NCBI RefSeq assembly: GCF_024539815.1
Contig: NZ_JAHHIU010000132.1
Coordinates: 1-38,895, forward strand
Source of the DNA: Streptomyces hayashii
GTDB taxonomy: Bacteria > Actinomycetota > Actinomycetes > Streptomycetales > Streptomycetaceae
DNA: 38,895 bases
Reading direction: 5' to 3'
The stretch's first letter is position 1. Each line of letters starts with the position of its first letter. A program made the translations under genes and the position numbers. The notes under the pieces were generated by a model, which made no database searches, was not told the origin of the DNA, and saw only the letters and a program-made list of their open reading frames with translations. Shown piece by piece: positions 1 through 7,584 of this stretch.

Positions 1-7
1 GCCTCAC

Positions 8-79
8 GCCGCCCGCGCCGCCCGCGCCGCCCGCGCCGCCCGCGCCGCCCGCGCCGCCCGCGCCGCCCGCGCCGCCCAC
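8..79. repeat. 9-bp tandem repeat (GCCGCCCGC), seven perfect copies plus one variant
   Basis: Seven exact copies of GCCGCCCGC run from 8 to 70 and an eighth with one change ends at 79. On the + strand the array is open as Ala-Ala-Arg (frame 2, stop TAG at 107-109) or Pro-Pro-Ala (frame 3). It could therefore be the low-complexity C-terminal tail of a gene entering from the left. The window edge prevents a decision. Confidence 0.8.
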
Positions 80-263
80 GGCGCCCGCGGCGGCCGAGGC
101 CCTGCCTAGCCACGAACTCCCGCTGACGGAGCGTGCGTTGGCCGGACGCTCGCAGGCCGGGCCGCACGGGATCTCGGACCGGCCCGGGGGAGCGGTGCGA
201 GGCCGGGACGCGAGGCGCCGTCCCGGCCTGCGGGACCGCCACCTGAGACATCGCCGTGCGGGG

Positions 264-294
264 TTGGCCTCCGCGGGCCCGCGCCGGTTAGGTT
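264..294 (+). promoter_or_regulatory. Putative leaderless promoter of dapD
   Basis: TTGGCC (264-269) and TAGGTT (289-294) are separated by 19 bp. The -10 hexamer ends only 6 bp before the ATG at 301, and no purine-rich ribosome binding site is present. That arrangement is typical of leaderless actinobacterial transcripts, in which the start codon is the transcript's 5' end. Confidence 0.5.
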
Positions 295-300
295 GCCCTC

Positions 301-1290
301 ATGACCGACACGACTGCTCCTCGCACCACCGGCGCCGCGGCCTGCGGCCTCGCCACGATCGCCGCCGACGGCACCGTTCTCGACACCTGGTTCCCCGCGC
401 CCGAGCTGGTCGCAGAGCCCGGCCCCGCCGGCACCGAGCGCCTGTCCGCCGAGCGGGCCGTCGAACTGCTCGGCGCGGGCGCGGCCAAGGCGATCGGCCC
501 GGACGCCCGCCGTGGCGTCGAGGTCGTCGCGGTCCGCACGGTCATCGCCTCCCTGGACGACAAGCCGCTGGACGCGCATGACGTCTACCTGCGCCTCCAC
601 CTCCTCTCCCACCGCCTGGTCCAGCCCCACGGCCAGAGCCTCGACGGCATGTTCGGTCACCTCGCCAACGTCGCCTGGACCTCGCTCGGCCCGGTCGCCG
701 TCGACGACGTCGAGAAGGTCCGGCTGAACGCCCGCGCCGAGGGCCTGCACCTCCAGGTCACCTCCATCGACAAGTTCCCCCGCATGACGGACTACGTCGC
801 CCCCAAGGGCGTCCGCATCGCCGACGCCGACCGGGTACGCCTCGGCGCGCACCTGGCCGAGGGCACGACGGTCATGCACGAGGGCTTCGTCAACTTCAAC
901 GCCGGCACGCTCGGCACCTCGATGGTCGAGGGCCGCATCTCCGCGGGCGTCATCGTCGGCGACGGCTCGGACATCGGGGGCGGCGCGTCCACGATGGGCA
1001 CGCTGTCCGGCGGCGGCAGCGTGATCATCTCCATCGGCGAGCGCTGCCTCGTGGGCGCCGAGGCGGGCGTCGGCATCGCCCTCGGCGACGAGTGCGTCGT
1101 CGAGGCCGGCCTGTACGTCACCGCGGGCACCCGGGTCACGATGCCCGACGGCCAGATCGTCAAGGCCCGCGAACTCTCCGGCGCCTCGAACATCCTCTTC
1201 CGCCGCAACTCGGTCACCGGCGCCGTCGAGGCCCGCCCGAACAACGCGGTCTGGGGCGGCCTCAACGAGATCCTGCACAGCCACAACTGA
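301..1290 (+). CDS. dapD: 2,3,4,5-tetrahydropyridine-2,6-dicarboxylate N-succinyltransferase (DapD)
   Basis: Succinylates tetrahydrodipicolinate with succinyl-CoA in the cytoplasmic lysine/meso-diaminopimelate pathway that feeds peptidoglycan. The 329-residue length fits the actinobacterial DapD type. The C-terminal half shows the glycine- and valine-rich hexapeptide pattern of a left-handed beta-helix, with EGRISAGVIVGDGSDIGGGA and MGTLSGGG followed by ISIGERCLVGAEAGVG. Start ATG 301 is chosen because the reading frame and family N-terminus begin there and a -10-like hexamer sits 6 bp upstream. There is no Shine-Dalgarno, so it is probably leaderless. It converges on helR, with only about 20 bp between the stops. 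No other lysine gene is adjacent except the DapA-like gene at 3730. The family call is firm. Confidence 0.93.
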   Translation: MTDTTAPRTTGAAACGLATIAADGTVLDTWFPAPELVAEPGPAGTERLSAERAVELLGAGAAKAIGPDARRGVEVVAVRTVIASLDDKPLDAHDVYLRLHLLSHRLVQPHGQSLDGMFGHLANVAWTSLGPVAVDDVEKVRLNARAEGLHLQVTSIDKFPRMTDYVAPKGVRIADADRVRLGAHLAEGTTVMHEGFVNFNAGTLGTSMVEGRISAGVIVGDGSDIGGGASTMGTLSGGGSVIISIGERCLVGAEAGVGIALGDECVVEAGLYVTAGTRVTMPDGQIVKARELSGASNILFRRNSVTGAVEARPNNAVWGGLNEILHSHN

Positions 1291-1311
1291 CGCGGGCCGC
1301 CGGGGGTCGGG

Positions 1312-3480
1312 TCACGGGGTCGTCAGGACGACCAGTTGCCGGGTGGCCCGGGTCATCGCGACGTAGTGGTCGACCGCTCCCTGGACGCCCTCGCCGTACT
1401 TGTCCGGGTCGACGAGGACGACGAGGTCGAACTCAAGCCCCTTGGACAGTTCGGGGGTCAGCGAGCGCACGCGGGGCGTGGCGCGGAACGTGGGATCGCC
1501 GATCACGCAGGCGGTCCCCTCCGCGTGTTCGGCGAGCCACTCGTCGAGGACCGAGTGCAGCCGCGTGACGGATCCGTGCACGACGGGAGCGCCGCCGCTG
1601 CGGATCGAGGTCGGCACGTTGGCGTCCGGGAGCACCGCCCGGATGACCGGCTCGGCCTCGGTCATGATCTCCTGCGGCGTGCGGTAGTTGATGCTCAGGG
1701 AGGTCAGGCCGATCCGGTCGAACCCGACCCGGCCCAGCCGTTCCCGCCAGGACTCGGAGAAGCCGTGCCTGGCCTGGGCGCGGTCGCCGACGATGGTGAA
1801 ACTGCGCGAAGGGCAGCGCAGCAGCAGCATCTGCCACTCGGCGTCGGTCAGTTCCTGCGCCTCGTCGACCACGATGTGCGCGAACGGACCGGCCAGCAGA
1901 TCCGGGTCGACGACCGGCAGCTCGGCGTTGTCGACCAGGCTGACCTTGGCGTCCTCGCCGCTCAGCATCGTCACCAGGCCCTCGCCGTCGTCGCCGTCGG
2001 CCCCGGAGTCGGCGACGGCCCGGATCAGGTTGTCCACGACATGGTCCATGCGCTCGCGCTGGGCGGCGAGGACGGCCTTGTGCCGGCGGGCGCGCCTGGC
2101 GGCCTCCGGATCGCCCACGCGTTGCCGCGCCGCGTCCAGGAGCGGCAGGTCGGACACCGTCCAGGCCTGCGCCTGTGACCGCTGCAGCCGCGTCACCTCG
2201 TCCGGCTTCAGCCAGGGGGCGCACATCCGCAGGTAGGCGGGCACCGTCCACAGGTCCCCGACGAGGTCGGTCGCTTCGAGCAGCGGCCACGCCCGGTTGA
2301 AGGCAGTCGCCAGCTCCCTGTTCTGCATCAGCGACTTGCGCAGCAGTGCGGGCGGGGCGTCGCCGTCGTGCTTGTCCATCAGGATCGTGAGCAGTTCCTC
2401 CCAGACCTGTTCCCGCGCCTCGTTGTGCGGCGTGCCCGGATCCGCCGCGTCGAACGCGACGGCCCAGTCGTCGGCGCTCAGCCGGACGTCGGACCAGTGG
2501 GTGGTGACCGTCATGCCCTCGGAGGGCGGCTCCTCGTAGAACGCGACGGCCTTCTCGATCGCCTCCACCAGATCCGCGGACGATTTCAGCCGGGCCGTCT
2601 CCGGGTCGGCCTCGGCCTGCGCCTGCGCGCCCTCGGCGACGAGGTCCCGCAGGGTGCACGTCTGCACCCCCTCCTCGCCGAGGCTGGGCAGCACGTCGGC
2701 GACATAGGCCAGGTAGGGCCGGTGCGGGCCGACGAACAGCACGCCTCCCCGGCGGTGGCCGAGGCGGGGGTCGGAGTAGAGGAGGTAGGCGGACCGGTGC
2801 AGCGCGACGACGGTCTTGCCGGTGCCCGGACCTCCGTCGACCACCAGGGCGCCGCGGGAACTCGCCCGGATGACGGCGTCCTGGTCGGCCTGGATGGTGC
2901 CGAGCACGTCCCGCATCCGGGCCGAGCGGGTGCCGCCCAGGCTGGCGATGAACGCGGACTGGTCGTCGAGCGCCGCGTGCCCGGCGAACCCGTCCGCGGT
3001 GAACACCTCGTCCCAGTAGTCGCTGATCCGGCCACGGGTCCAGCGGTACCGGCGGCGGCTGGCCAGGCCCATCGGGTTGGCGTGGGTGGCTCCGAAGAAC
3101 GGCTCGGCCGCAGGGGAACGCCAGTCGAGCAGCAGCCGCCGGCCCGTGCTGTCGGTGAGCCCGAGCCGTCCGACGTACACGGGCTCGCCGTCGTCGGCGC
3201 CGACCATGTGCCCGAGACACAGGTCCAGCCCGAAGCGGCGCAGCGCGCGCAGCCGAGCGGTCAGCCGGTGGATCTCCGTGTCGCGGTCCATCGCCCCCCG
3301 GCCGAGTCCGCCGGGCGCCCTGCGCTCGGCGTCGAGGCGCTCGGACACTTCGGCGATCGACTGCTCCAGGCACTCGGCGACGGCCGCGAAGTGCCGCTCG
3401 TCGCCGGCGATCAGCTTCGGGTCGGCCTTGTGGGACAGGCGCTCGGGAAGGTCGAAGGCCCCGGTGGTCAGGGGGGTCAC
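1312..3480 (-). CDS. helR: HelR/HelD-type RNA polymerase-displacing ATPase (UvrD-like superfamily 1)
   Basis: A 722-residue superfamily-1 helicase-like ATPase. HelD-family proteins bind RNA polymerase through the secondary channel and free stalled or inhibitor-bound enzyme. HelR of Streptomyces venezuelae dislodges rifamycin-bound polymerase and gives rifampin tolerance. Visible here are an N-terminal helical region (about 20-90), Walker A GGPGTGKT (216-223), Walker B VVDEAQ (about 540), GDRAQA, a late KGLEFDLVVL motif and YVAMTRA near the C-terminus. True nucleic-acid helicases have extra domains that are not evident. The GTG start at 3480 has CGGAG 8 nt upstream. A rifamycin-associated-element-like palindrome lies about 147 bp upstream, which supports HelR rather than a generic UvrD helicase and suggests rifamycin induction. 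Confidence 0.85.
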   Translation of the reverse strand: MTPLTTGAFDLPERLSHKADPKLIAGDERHFAAVAECLEQSIAEVSERLDAERRAPGGLGRGAMDRDTEIHRLTARLRALRRFGLDLCLGHMVGADDGEPVYVGRLGLTDSTGRRLLLDWRSPAAEPFFGATHANPMGLASRRRYRWTRGRISDYWDEVFTADGFAGHAALDDQSAFIASLGGTRSARMRDVLGTIQADQDAVIRASSRGALVVDGGPGTGKTVVALHRSAYLLYSDPRLGHRRGGVLFVGPHRPYLAYVADVLPSLGEEGVQTCTLRDLVAEGAQAQAEADPETARLKSSADLVEAIEKAVAFYEEPPSEGMTVTTHWSDVRLSADDWAVAFDAADPGTPHNEAREQVWEELLTILMDKHDGDAPPALLRKSLMQNRELATAFNRAWPLLEATDLVGDLWTVPAYLRMCAPWLKPDEVTRLQRSQAQAWTVSDLPLLDAARQRVGDPEAARRARRHKAVLAAQRERMDHVVDNLIRAVADSGADGDDGEGLVTMLSGEDAKVSLVDNAELPVVDPDLLAGPFAHIVVDEAQELTDAEWQMLLLRCPSRSFTIVGDRAQARHGFSESWRERLGRVGFDRIGLTSLSINYRTPQEIMTEAEPVIRAVLPDANVPTSIRSGGAPVVHGSVTRLHSVLDEWLAEHAEGTACVIGDPTFRATPRVRSLTPELSKGLEFDLVVLVDPDKYGEGVQGAVDHYVAMTRATRQLVVLTTP

Positions 3481-3626
3481 GTCATCAGCTCCGATATGAG
3501 ATCGCTTGCGACCGCGGTCGGTCCGTGCCGCCCGGGTACGCCCATTCTCGTGGGTCCCGTGGTTGTCGTGGTTCTCGTGTTCCCGTCTTCACCCGGGCCC
3601 AGGTCGGAGATTCTGCGTCATGACGG

Positions 3627-3645
3627 GGGCCTTGCCGCAAGCCCC
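3627..3645 (-). promoter_or_regulatory. Rifamycin-associated element (RAE)-like palindrome upstream of helR
   Basis: On the helR sense strand the site reads GGGGCTTGCGGCAAGGCCC. This differs at one position from the 19-bp RAE consensus as I remember it (GGGGCTTGCGGCAAGCCCC). The inverted repeat extends outward as 11-bp arms (3625-3635 and 3637-3647) with a single mismatch. A TATAGC hexamer (3659-3654 on the minus strand) lies just upstream, so the site would sit right after a possible -10. RAEs control rifamycin-resistance genes in actinomycetes. Confidence 0.75.
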
Positions 3646-3668
3646 CCGGTGCGCTATACGTTGTAAGT

Positions 3669-3694
3669 GGCAAGGAGTGCGTGACCTCCTTGCC
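3669..3694 (-). terminator. Hairpin between dapA-like gene and helR
   Basis: GGCAAGGAG (3669-3677) pairs perfectly with CTCCTTGCC (3686-3694) around an 8-nt loop, 36 bp past the stop of the dapA-like gene. There is no U-tract on the minus strand, which is common for Streptomyces terminators. It separates that gene from the helR promoter region. Confidence 0.5.
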
Positions 3695-3729
3695 TTTGTC
3701 GTTTCTGACGCCTCCGGTGAGGCGGTCGC

Positions 3730-4656
3730 TCAGGCCACCAGGCGGTCGTGGACCGCGCGGAGTCCGTCGACCGTCTCCCGGTCGGCGGGCCGCAACGGCG
3801 CGCGGACCGGGCCGGACGGCAGACCCAGGTCGCCCAGGAGAGCCTTGGCGGTGACGGCTCCGGGCAGGCCCGACGCCATCATCGCCTCCACCAGCTCGGT
3901 GGCGGCCAGCTGCTGCCGGGCGGCCGAGGCGGTGTCCCGGGCGTCGAAGGCGTCCAGGACGGCCCGGAGCCGGTCCGGGACCACGTTCGCGACCGTGCTG
4001 ACATAGCCCGCGGCACCGACCGCGTACAGGGCGAGGTTGTGCTCGTCGCAGCCCGCGTAGTACGCCAGCCCGGTGCGCGCGAGCACCTTCTGGACGCCGA
4101 GGAAGTCGTAGGAGCAGTCCTTCACCGCGACGATCCGGGGGTGCTCGGCGAGTCTGAGCAGGGTGTCCGGCTCGATGCGGGTGCCGGTGCGGCCGGGGAT
4201 GTCGTACAGCATCACCGGCAGACCGGACGCGTCCGCGACCTCCCGGAAGTGGGCCTCCACGGCGTCCTGCGGGGGCCTGCTGTAGTACGGGGTGACCACG
4301 AGCACCCCGTCCGCCCCCGCCTTCTCGGCGGCCCGCGCGAGTTCGACGGTGTGGCGGGTGTCGGAGGTGCCCACCCCCGCCACGATCGACGCCCGGTCGC
4401 CCACCGCTTCCCGTACCGCCGCCACCAGCTCCGCCTTCTCGTCGTCCGACGTGGTCGGCGACTCGCCCGTGGTGCCCGAGAGGACCAGGCCGTCGCAGCC
4501 CGCGGACACCAGCCGGTCGGCGAGTCGCTGTGCGCCGTCGTGATCGAGTGCGCCGGAGCCGGTGAAGGGCGTGACCATCGCGCAGAGGGCCCTGCCGAAG
4601 GCCGCCGGGCGGGCCGGGACGGGCGTCGGAGCGCCGGGTGAGGAGGCTGTCGTCAT
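3730..4656 (-). CDS. dapA: 4-hydroxy-tetrahydrodipicolinate synthase (DapA-type class I lyase)
   Basis: A 308-residue (beta/alpha)8 lyase that condenses pyruvate with aspartate semialdehyde through a Schiff-base lysine. The motifs fit a true DHDPS: GTTGES (61-66), TPYYSRP (about 122-128, supplying the partner tyrosine), YDIPGRT (Tyr151 and the carboxylate-binding Arg156) and the Schiff-base Lys179 in VAVKDCS. The arginine separates it from the keto-deoxy-sugar-acid members at 18468 and 24397. A Pro/Ala-rich N-terminal extension of about 20 residues precedes the barrel. ATG 4656 is used; no strong ribosome binding site is seen. Streptomyces usually carries more than one dapA, so this may be a secondary copy. 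It is transcribed towards helR but separated from it by a hairpin. Confidence 0.82.
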   Translation of the reverse strand: MTTASSPGAPTPVPARPAAFGRALCAMVTPFTGSGALDHDGAQRLADRLVSAGCDGLVLSGTTGESPTTSDDEKAELVAAVREAVGDRASIVAGVGTSDTRHTVELARAAEKAGADGVLVVTPYYSRPPQDAVEAHFREVADASGLPVMLYDIPGRTGTRIEPDTLLRLAEHPRIVAVKDCSYDFLGVQKVLARTGLAYYAGCDEHNLALYAVGAAGYVSTVANVVPDRLRAVLDAFDARDTASAARQQLAATELVEAMMASGLPGAVTAKALLGDLGLPSGPVRAPLRPADRETVDGLRAVHDRLVA

Positions 4657-4890
4657 GAGAGCAGTCTCGACCGGTCGACAGTGAAGCTCTACTTAATTCT
4701 TCTACGAGATATGCGTAAGGATTGCTGAGACGTCTTGTGTCGCCCCTCGCGCGCCCGCGCGTCCCCCGGCGCTTCCGCCACGCTTCCTCCGTGCTTCCGG
4801 CCGCCCTCGCGCGGCCCGCCCGCTGCATGGGTAGTGCGCACCGGCCGGGGTACCCGAAGGTCTCCGGAAACCGAGAGGAGGCGGAGCACC
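4657..4890. other. Divergent intergenic region, AT-rich patch and palindrome
   Basis: This 234-bp gap separates the dapA-like gene (-) from the holin-like gene (+). It contains the perfect 12-bp palindrome TCGACCGGTCGA (4667-4678), 11 bp before the dapA-like ATG. Next to it is an unusually AT-rich stretch (about 4687-4723) with the hyphenated repeat TACG-N7-CGTA. These are candidate control sites for the minus-strand gene. I see no coding sequence here. Confidence 0.4.
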
Positions 4891-5310
4891 GTGACCGGCA
4901 CCACGGACGTCCGGCCCGTCCAGGACGGGCATCACACGGTCGGCGAACTCGTCGGCCAGGCCACCGAACAGCTCTCCCTACTCGTACGACAGGAAATGGC
5001 CCTGGCCAAGGAGGAGTTCGCCGAGAAGGGGCGGCGCGCCGGCCGCGGCGGCGGCCTGCTCGGCGCGGCGGGCGCGTTCGGCTACGCCGGCCTCCTCGCC
5101 CTCGCCGGCACGGCCGCGGCCGCTCTCTCGCTGGTGCTGCCCGTCTGGGCGGCGGCGCTCGTGGTGACGGCGGTGCTGTTCGTGATCGCCGCCGTGCTGG
5201 GCGCGGCCGGCCGCGCCCAGCTGCGCCGGGCGGCTCCGCCGACCCCCGAGCAGACCCTCGGCAGCGTCAAGGCCGACGTCGAGGAGATCAAGGAAAGGGC
5301 GCACCGATGA
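4891..5310 (+). CDS. Holin-like small membrane protein (Phage_holin_3_6 / DUF1469 family)
   Basis: A 139-residue protein with an amphipathic N-terminus (SLLVRQEMALAKEEF), two hydrophobic segments (roughly 55-80 and 84-106) separated by a short turn, and a charged C-terminus ending in VKADVEEIKERAHR. This layout is characteristic of the family found widely in actinobacterial chromosomes, where the phage name is historical and the role is unknown, possibly in the envelope. The GTG start at 4891 is chosen because GAGGAGG lies 9 bp upstream; longer in-frame starts lack a ribosome binding site. It overlaps the next gene by ATGA at 5307-5310, so the two are translationally coupled. Confidence 0.78.
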   Translation: MTGTTDVRPVQDGHHTVGELVGQATEQLSLLVRQEMALAKEEFAEKGRRAGRGGGLLGAAGAFGYAGLLALAGTAAAALSLVLPVWAAALVVTAVLFVIAAVLGAAGRAQLRRAAPPTPEQTLGSVKADVEEIKERAHR

Positions 5311-5861
5311 CGGACAAGGCGGCGGCCGACCTGCGTCGGCAGATAGAGCAGACCAGGCATCAACTGGGTGAGACGGTCGAGGAGTTGGCGGCCAGGGCCG
5401 ATGTGCGCGGCCGCGCTCGGGCCCGCGCCGCCGACCTCAGGGACCGTGCGGGCGCGATGAGCGTGCAGTTGCGCAGCTCGGCCGCCGAGGCGGGGCGGCA
5501 CATGCAGGAACGCGCGAACCGGGCCGGTCACGCGGTCCAGGGGCGGGCGAGCCGTGCCGGCCATGCCACACAGGAGCGGGCGAGCCGAGCGGGGCACACC
5601 GTCCAGGAGACGGCCGTGCGAGCCGGGCACACCGCCCAGGACCGGGCGGTGCAGGCCCGCCACGAACTCCGGGGGAAGGCGTCCGACGTGGGGCGCACCG
5701 CCGAGAGCTCCGCCCCTGCCGCGCTTCGCGCGCCCGTGGGGTTCGCGCGGCGGCATCCGTGGCCGGTGGCGGTCGCGGGCGCCGCGGCGGTGACCCTCGT
5801 GGTGGCCGGGGTCAAGGCCGGGGCGGCGGGCCGGGGCAGGGCGAAGCGCTGGAACTGCTGA
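5307..5861 (+). CDS. DUF3618-containing membrane-associated protein with 11-residue repeats
   Basis: A 184-residue protein. The first 30 residues (MTDKAAADLRRQIEQTRHQL and on) are a typical DUF3618 segment. Residues 67-121 are five tandem 11-residue units such as QERASRAGHTV, which predict a long amphipathic helix like those of lipid- or surface-binding proteins. A single hydrophobic segment (about 148-168, HPWPVAVAGAAAVTLVV) could anchor it. It is coupled to the upstream holin-like gene through ATGA, a pairing common in actinobacteria and probably envelope-related; no biochemical function is known to me. The cysteine at the C-terminal end (KRWNC) is notable but of unclear meaning. Confidence 0.75.
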   Translation: MTDKAAADLRRQIEQTRHQLGETVEELAARADVRGRARARAADLRDRAGAMSVQLRSSAAEAGRHMQERANRAGHAVQGRASRAGHATQERASRAGHTVQETAVRAGHTAQDRAVQARHELRGKASDVGRTAESSAPAALRAPVGFARRHPWPVAVAGAAAVTLVVAGVKAGAAGRGRAKRWNC

Positions 5862-6061
5862 CGCGTCCGCGGCTGCGGTCGATCAGGCTGACGTCGGCCG
5901 GCAGGCCCGCGTAGGGCCGCAGGCCGGCGTAGGCCGCAGGCCGGAGTGCGAGGCATCCTCACGGATGGACGCCGAGATCGACGCCCGGCGCGCCCGGCAG
6001 CCCGACGCCCGGCGGCCCGGCGGCCGGGCAGGCAGTCATCCGGCCAAGCGGTCAGGCAGCC

Positions 6062-6100
6062 AGGCCCGGCGTCCGCGACGAGCGGGCGCCGGGCCTTTTT
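6062..6100 (+). terminator. Rho-independent terminator after the DUF3618 gene
   Basis: AGGCCCGGCG (6062-6071) and CGCCGGGCCT (6087-6096) form a perfect 10-bp stem with a 15-nt loop, followed by five T residues (6096-6100). It is a textbook intrinsic terminator for the 4891-5861 operon. The preceding stretch 5862-6061 holds only short GC-rich direct repeats (for example CGTAGGNCCGCAGGCCG twice) and no credible gene. Confidence 0.85.
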
Positions 6101-6107
6101 GCGCCCT

Positions 6108-6153
6108 CTCACCGAACACTCAGATTGCCTGGACAAAAAAAGTGTTCGGTGAG
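6108..6153. promoter_or_regulatory. Perfect 13-bp inverted repeat before the ArsR-type gene
   Basis: CTCACCGAACACT (6108-6120) is matched exactly by AGTGTTCGGTGAG (6141-6153) with a 20-bp spacer that includes a run of seven A residues across its right edge. Half-site centres are 33 bp apart, about three helical turns. The element ends 11 bp before the regulator's ATG. It is probably an autoregulatory operator; a 5'-UTR hairpin is the alternative. Confidence 0.7.
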
Positions 6154-6164
6154 ACCGTGGACGC

Positions 6165-6773
6165 ATGCTGGATGTGACCGTGATCGAGGACCCCGAGGCC
6201 GCAGCCGTCTCCCTGGACCCCATACGTGCCCGGTTGCTCGCCGAGCTGGCGGCCGGGCCGGCCTCCGCGGCGATGCTGGCCGCCATGGTCGGCCTGCCGC
6301 GGCAGAAGGTGAACTACCACGTCAAGGCGTTGGAGCGGCACGGCCTTGTCGAGCTGGCCGGCGAGCGCCGCAAGGGGAACGTCACCGAGCGGCTGATGCG
6401 CGCGACCGCCGCGTCGTACGTGATCTCGCCGCTCGCGCTCGCCTCCGTGCAGCCCGATCCGGACCGATTCCGCGACCAGCTGTCCGCGCGCTGGCTGCTC
6501 GCGCTCGGGGCCCGGCTGGTCAGGGACGTCGGCTCGTTGATCACCGGTGCCGCGAAGGCCCGCAAGGGGCTGGCGACCTACGCGCTGGACGGTGAGGTCC
6601 GCTTCGCCTCCGCGGCCCAACGGGCCGCCTTCATAGAGGAGTTGACGGCCGGCGTCGGCGCGCTGATCGACAAGTACGACTCCCCCCGCGCGGAGGGCGG
6701 CCGCGATCACCGGATCGTCGTCGCCGTGCATCCGACGGTCAAGGACCAGCAGACCCCCGAACTGAACGCATAG
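6165..6773 (+). CDS. ArsR-family winged-helix transcriptional regulator
   Basis: A 202-residue DNA-binding protein. A helix-turn-helix spans about 18-60 (DPIRARLLAELAAGPASAAM then GLPRQKVNYHVKALERHGLV), followed by a beta-wing (ELAGERRKGNVTERLMRAT) and a longer C-terminal region without metal-binding cysteines. That pattern is usual for ArsR proteins paired with START/SRPBCC genes. It lies 16 bp upstream of such a gene and probably controls it and itself through the perfect 13-bp inverted repeat at 6108-6153. ATG 6165 has no strong ribosome binding site. The ligand cannot be inferred. Confidence 0.8.
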   Translation: MLDVTVIEDPEAAAVSLDPIRARLLAELAAGPASAAMLAAMVGLPRQKVNYHVKALERHGLVELAGERRKGNVTERLMRATAASYVISPLALASVQPDPDRFRDQLSARWLLALGARLVRDVGSLITGAAKARKGLATYALDGEVRFASAAQRAAFIEELTAGVGALIDKYDSPRAEGGRDHRIVVAVHPTVKDQQTPELNA

Positions 6774-6789
6774 GACGCAGGAGCCCACC

Positions 6790-7524
6790 ATGTCCAAGGA
6801 ATTCGAGATCGCCCGCGAGTTCGAGGTCGACGCCACCCCTGAGCAGGTCTGGGAGGCGATCACTACCGGAACCGGAGGGTATCTGTGGCCGATGGAGCCG
6901 CCGGAGCCCCGCGTCGGCGGCGCGGGCCCCTTCGGGTCCGAGGTCACCGCCTGGGACCCGCCGCACCGCTACACCAACCGGGTCCAGAACGTCGAGGGCA
7001 TCTCCGAGCAGACCCTCAACCAGCTCGACTACACCGTGGAACCCCGTGACGACGGACGACGGGCCTGGGTGCGGTACGTGCACAGCGGCATCTTCGTCGA
7101 CGACTGGGACAACCAGTACGACGGCGCCTCCAAGCACACGGACTTCTATCTGCACACCCTGCGGGAGTACCTGGTCCACTTCGCGCCCCGGCCGGTCGCT
7201 TTCGCGACCTTCGACGGGCCCGAGGCGTCCAGGGCGCCCGACGCCCTCGCCGTCGTCGGGCGGGCGCTCGGAGTCGGCGAGGACGTGACCGCCGGCGCCA
7301 GGACGACGGTCCGGGGGCCCGACGAGTTCGAGGCCGTCGTCGACTTCCGCGACCCGTACTTCATCGGGCTGCGCACGGACCGGGGCCTCACCCGCGTCTT
7401 CGGGCGCAACCACTGGGGCCACCCGGTCGGCGTCTCCCTGCACGACTTCACGCCGGGCGCCGACGTCAAGGAGTGCGAAGCCGCCTGGCAGGGCTGGCTG
7501 AACGGCCTGTTCGACCGGCCCTGA
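6790..7524 (+). CDS. SRPBCC (START/AHSA1-like) domain protein
   Basis: A 244-residue protein whose N-terminus (EFEIAREFEVDATPEQVWEA) is the classic first strand and helix of the SRPBCC fold, a hydrophobic-ligand cavity family. The remaining half (from about residue 135, PVAFATFDGPEAS onward) is longer than single-domain AHSA1 proteins and may be a second, diverged unit. The ATG has AGGAG 6 bp upstream and follows the ArsR-type gene by 16 bp, so the two form an operon. Such pairs often sense or bind small hydrophobic molecules; the substrate is unknown. Confidence 0.78.
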   Translation: MSKEFEIAREFEVDATPEQVWEAITTGTGGYLWPMEPPEPRVGGAGPFGSEVTAWDPPHRYTNRVQNVEGISEQTLNQLDYTVEPRDDGRRAWVRYVHSGIFVDDWDNQYDGASKHTDFYLHTLREYLVHFAPRPVAFATFDGPEASRAPDALAVVGRALGVGEDVTAGARTTVRGPDEFEAVVDFRDPYFIGLRTDRGLTRVFGRNHWGHPVGVSLHDFTPGADVKECEAAWQGWLNGLFDRP

Positions 7525-7531
7525 TCCCAGG

Positions 7532-7578
7532 GGGAGACGACCGGCCCCGCTCCGGGTGGAGGCGGCCGGCCGGCTCCC
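7532..7578. terminator. Putative bidirectional terminator between convergent genes
   Basis: Nested arms GGGAG (7532-7536) with CTCCC (7574-7578) and CCGGCC (7541-7546) with GGCCGG (7564-7569) lie in the 60-bp gap between the SRPBCC gene (+) and the nuclease gene (-). There is no U-tract, so support comes only from pairing and location. Confidence 0.4.
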
Positions 7579-7584
7579 GGGAGG

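Noticed and set aside
138..581. Long + strand open frame overlapping the start of dapD
   Set aside because: It is out of frame with dapD, Arg/Pro/Gly-rich and arises from GC-biased codons of the real gene; no family match is visible.
4829..4853. Stress-sigma (GTTT-N15-GGGTA) promoter before the holin-like gene
   Set aside because: GGGTAG and GGGTAC occur, but no GTTT-like -35 at the right distance is seen.
4875..5310. Prophage remnant suggested by the holin-like gene
   Set aside because: No other phage genes or attachment sites are present; this family is common as a chromosomal envelope protein next to DUF3618.
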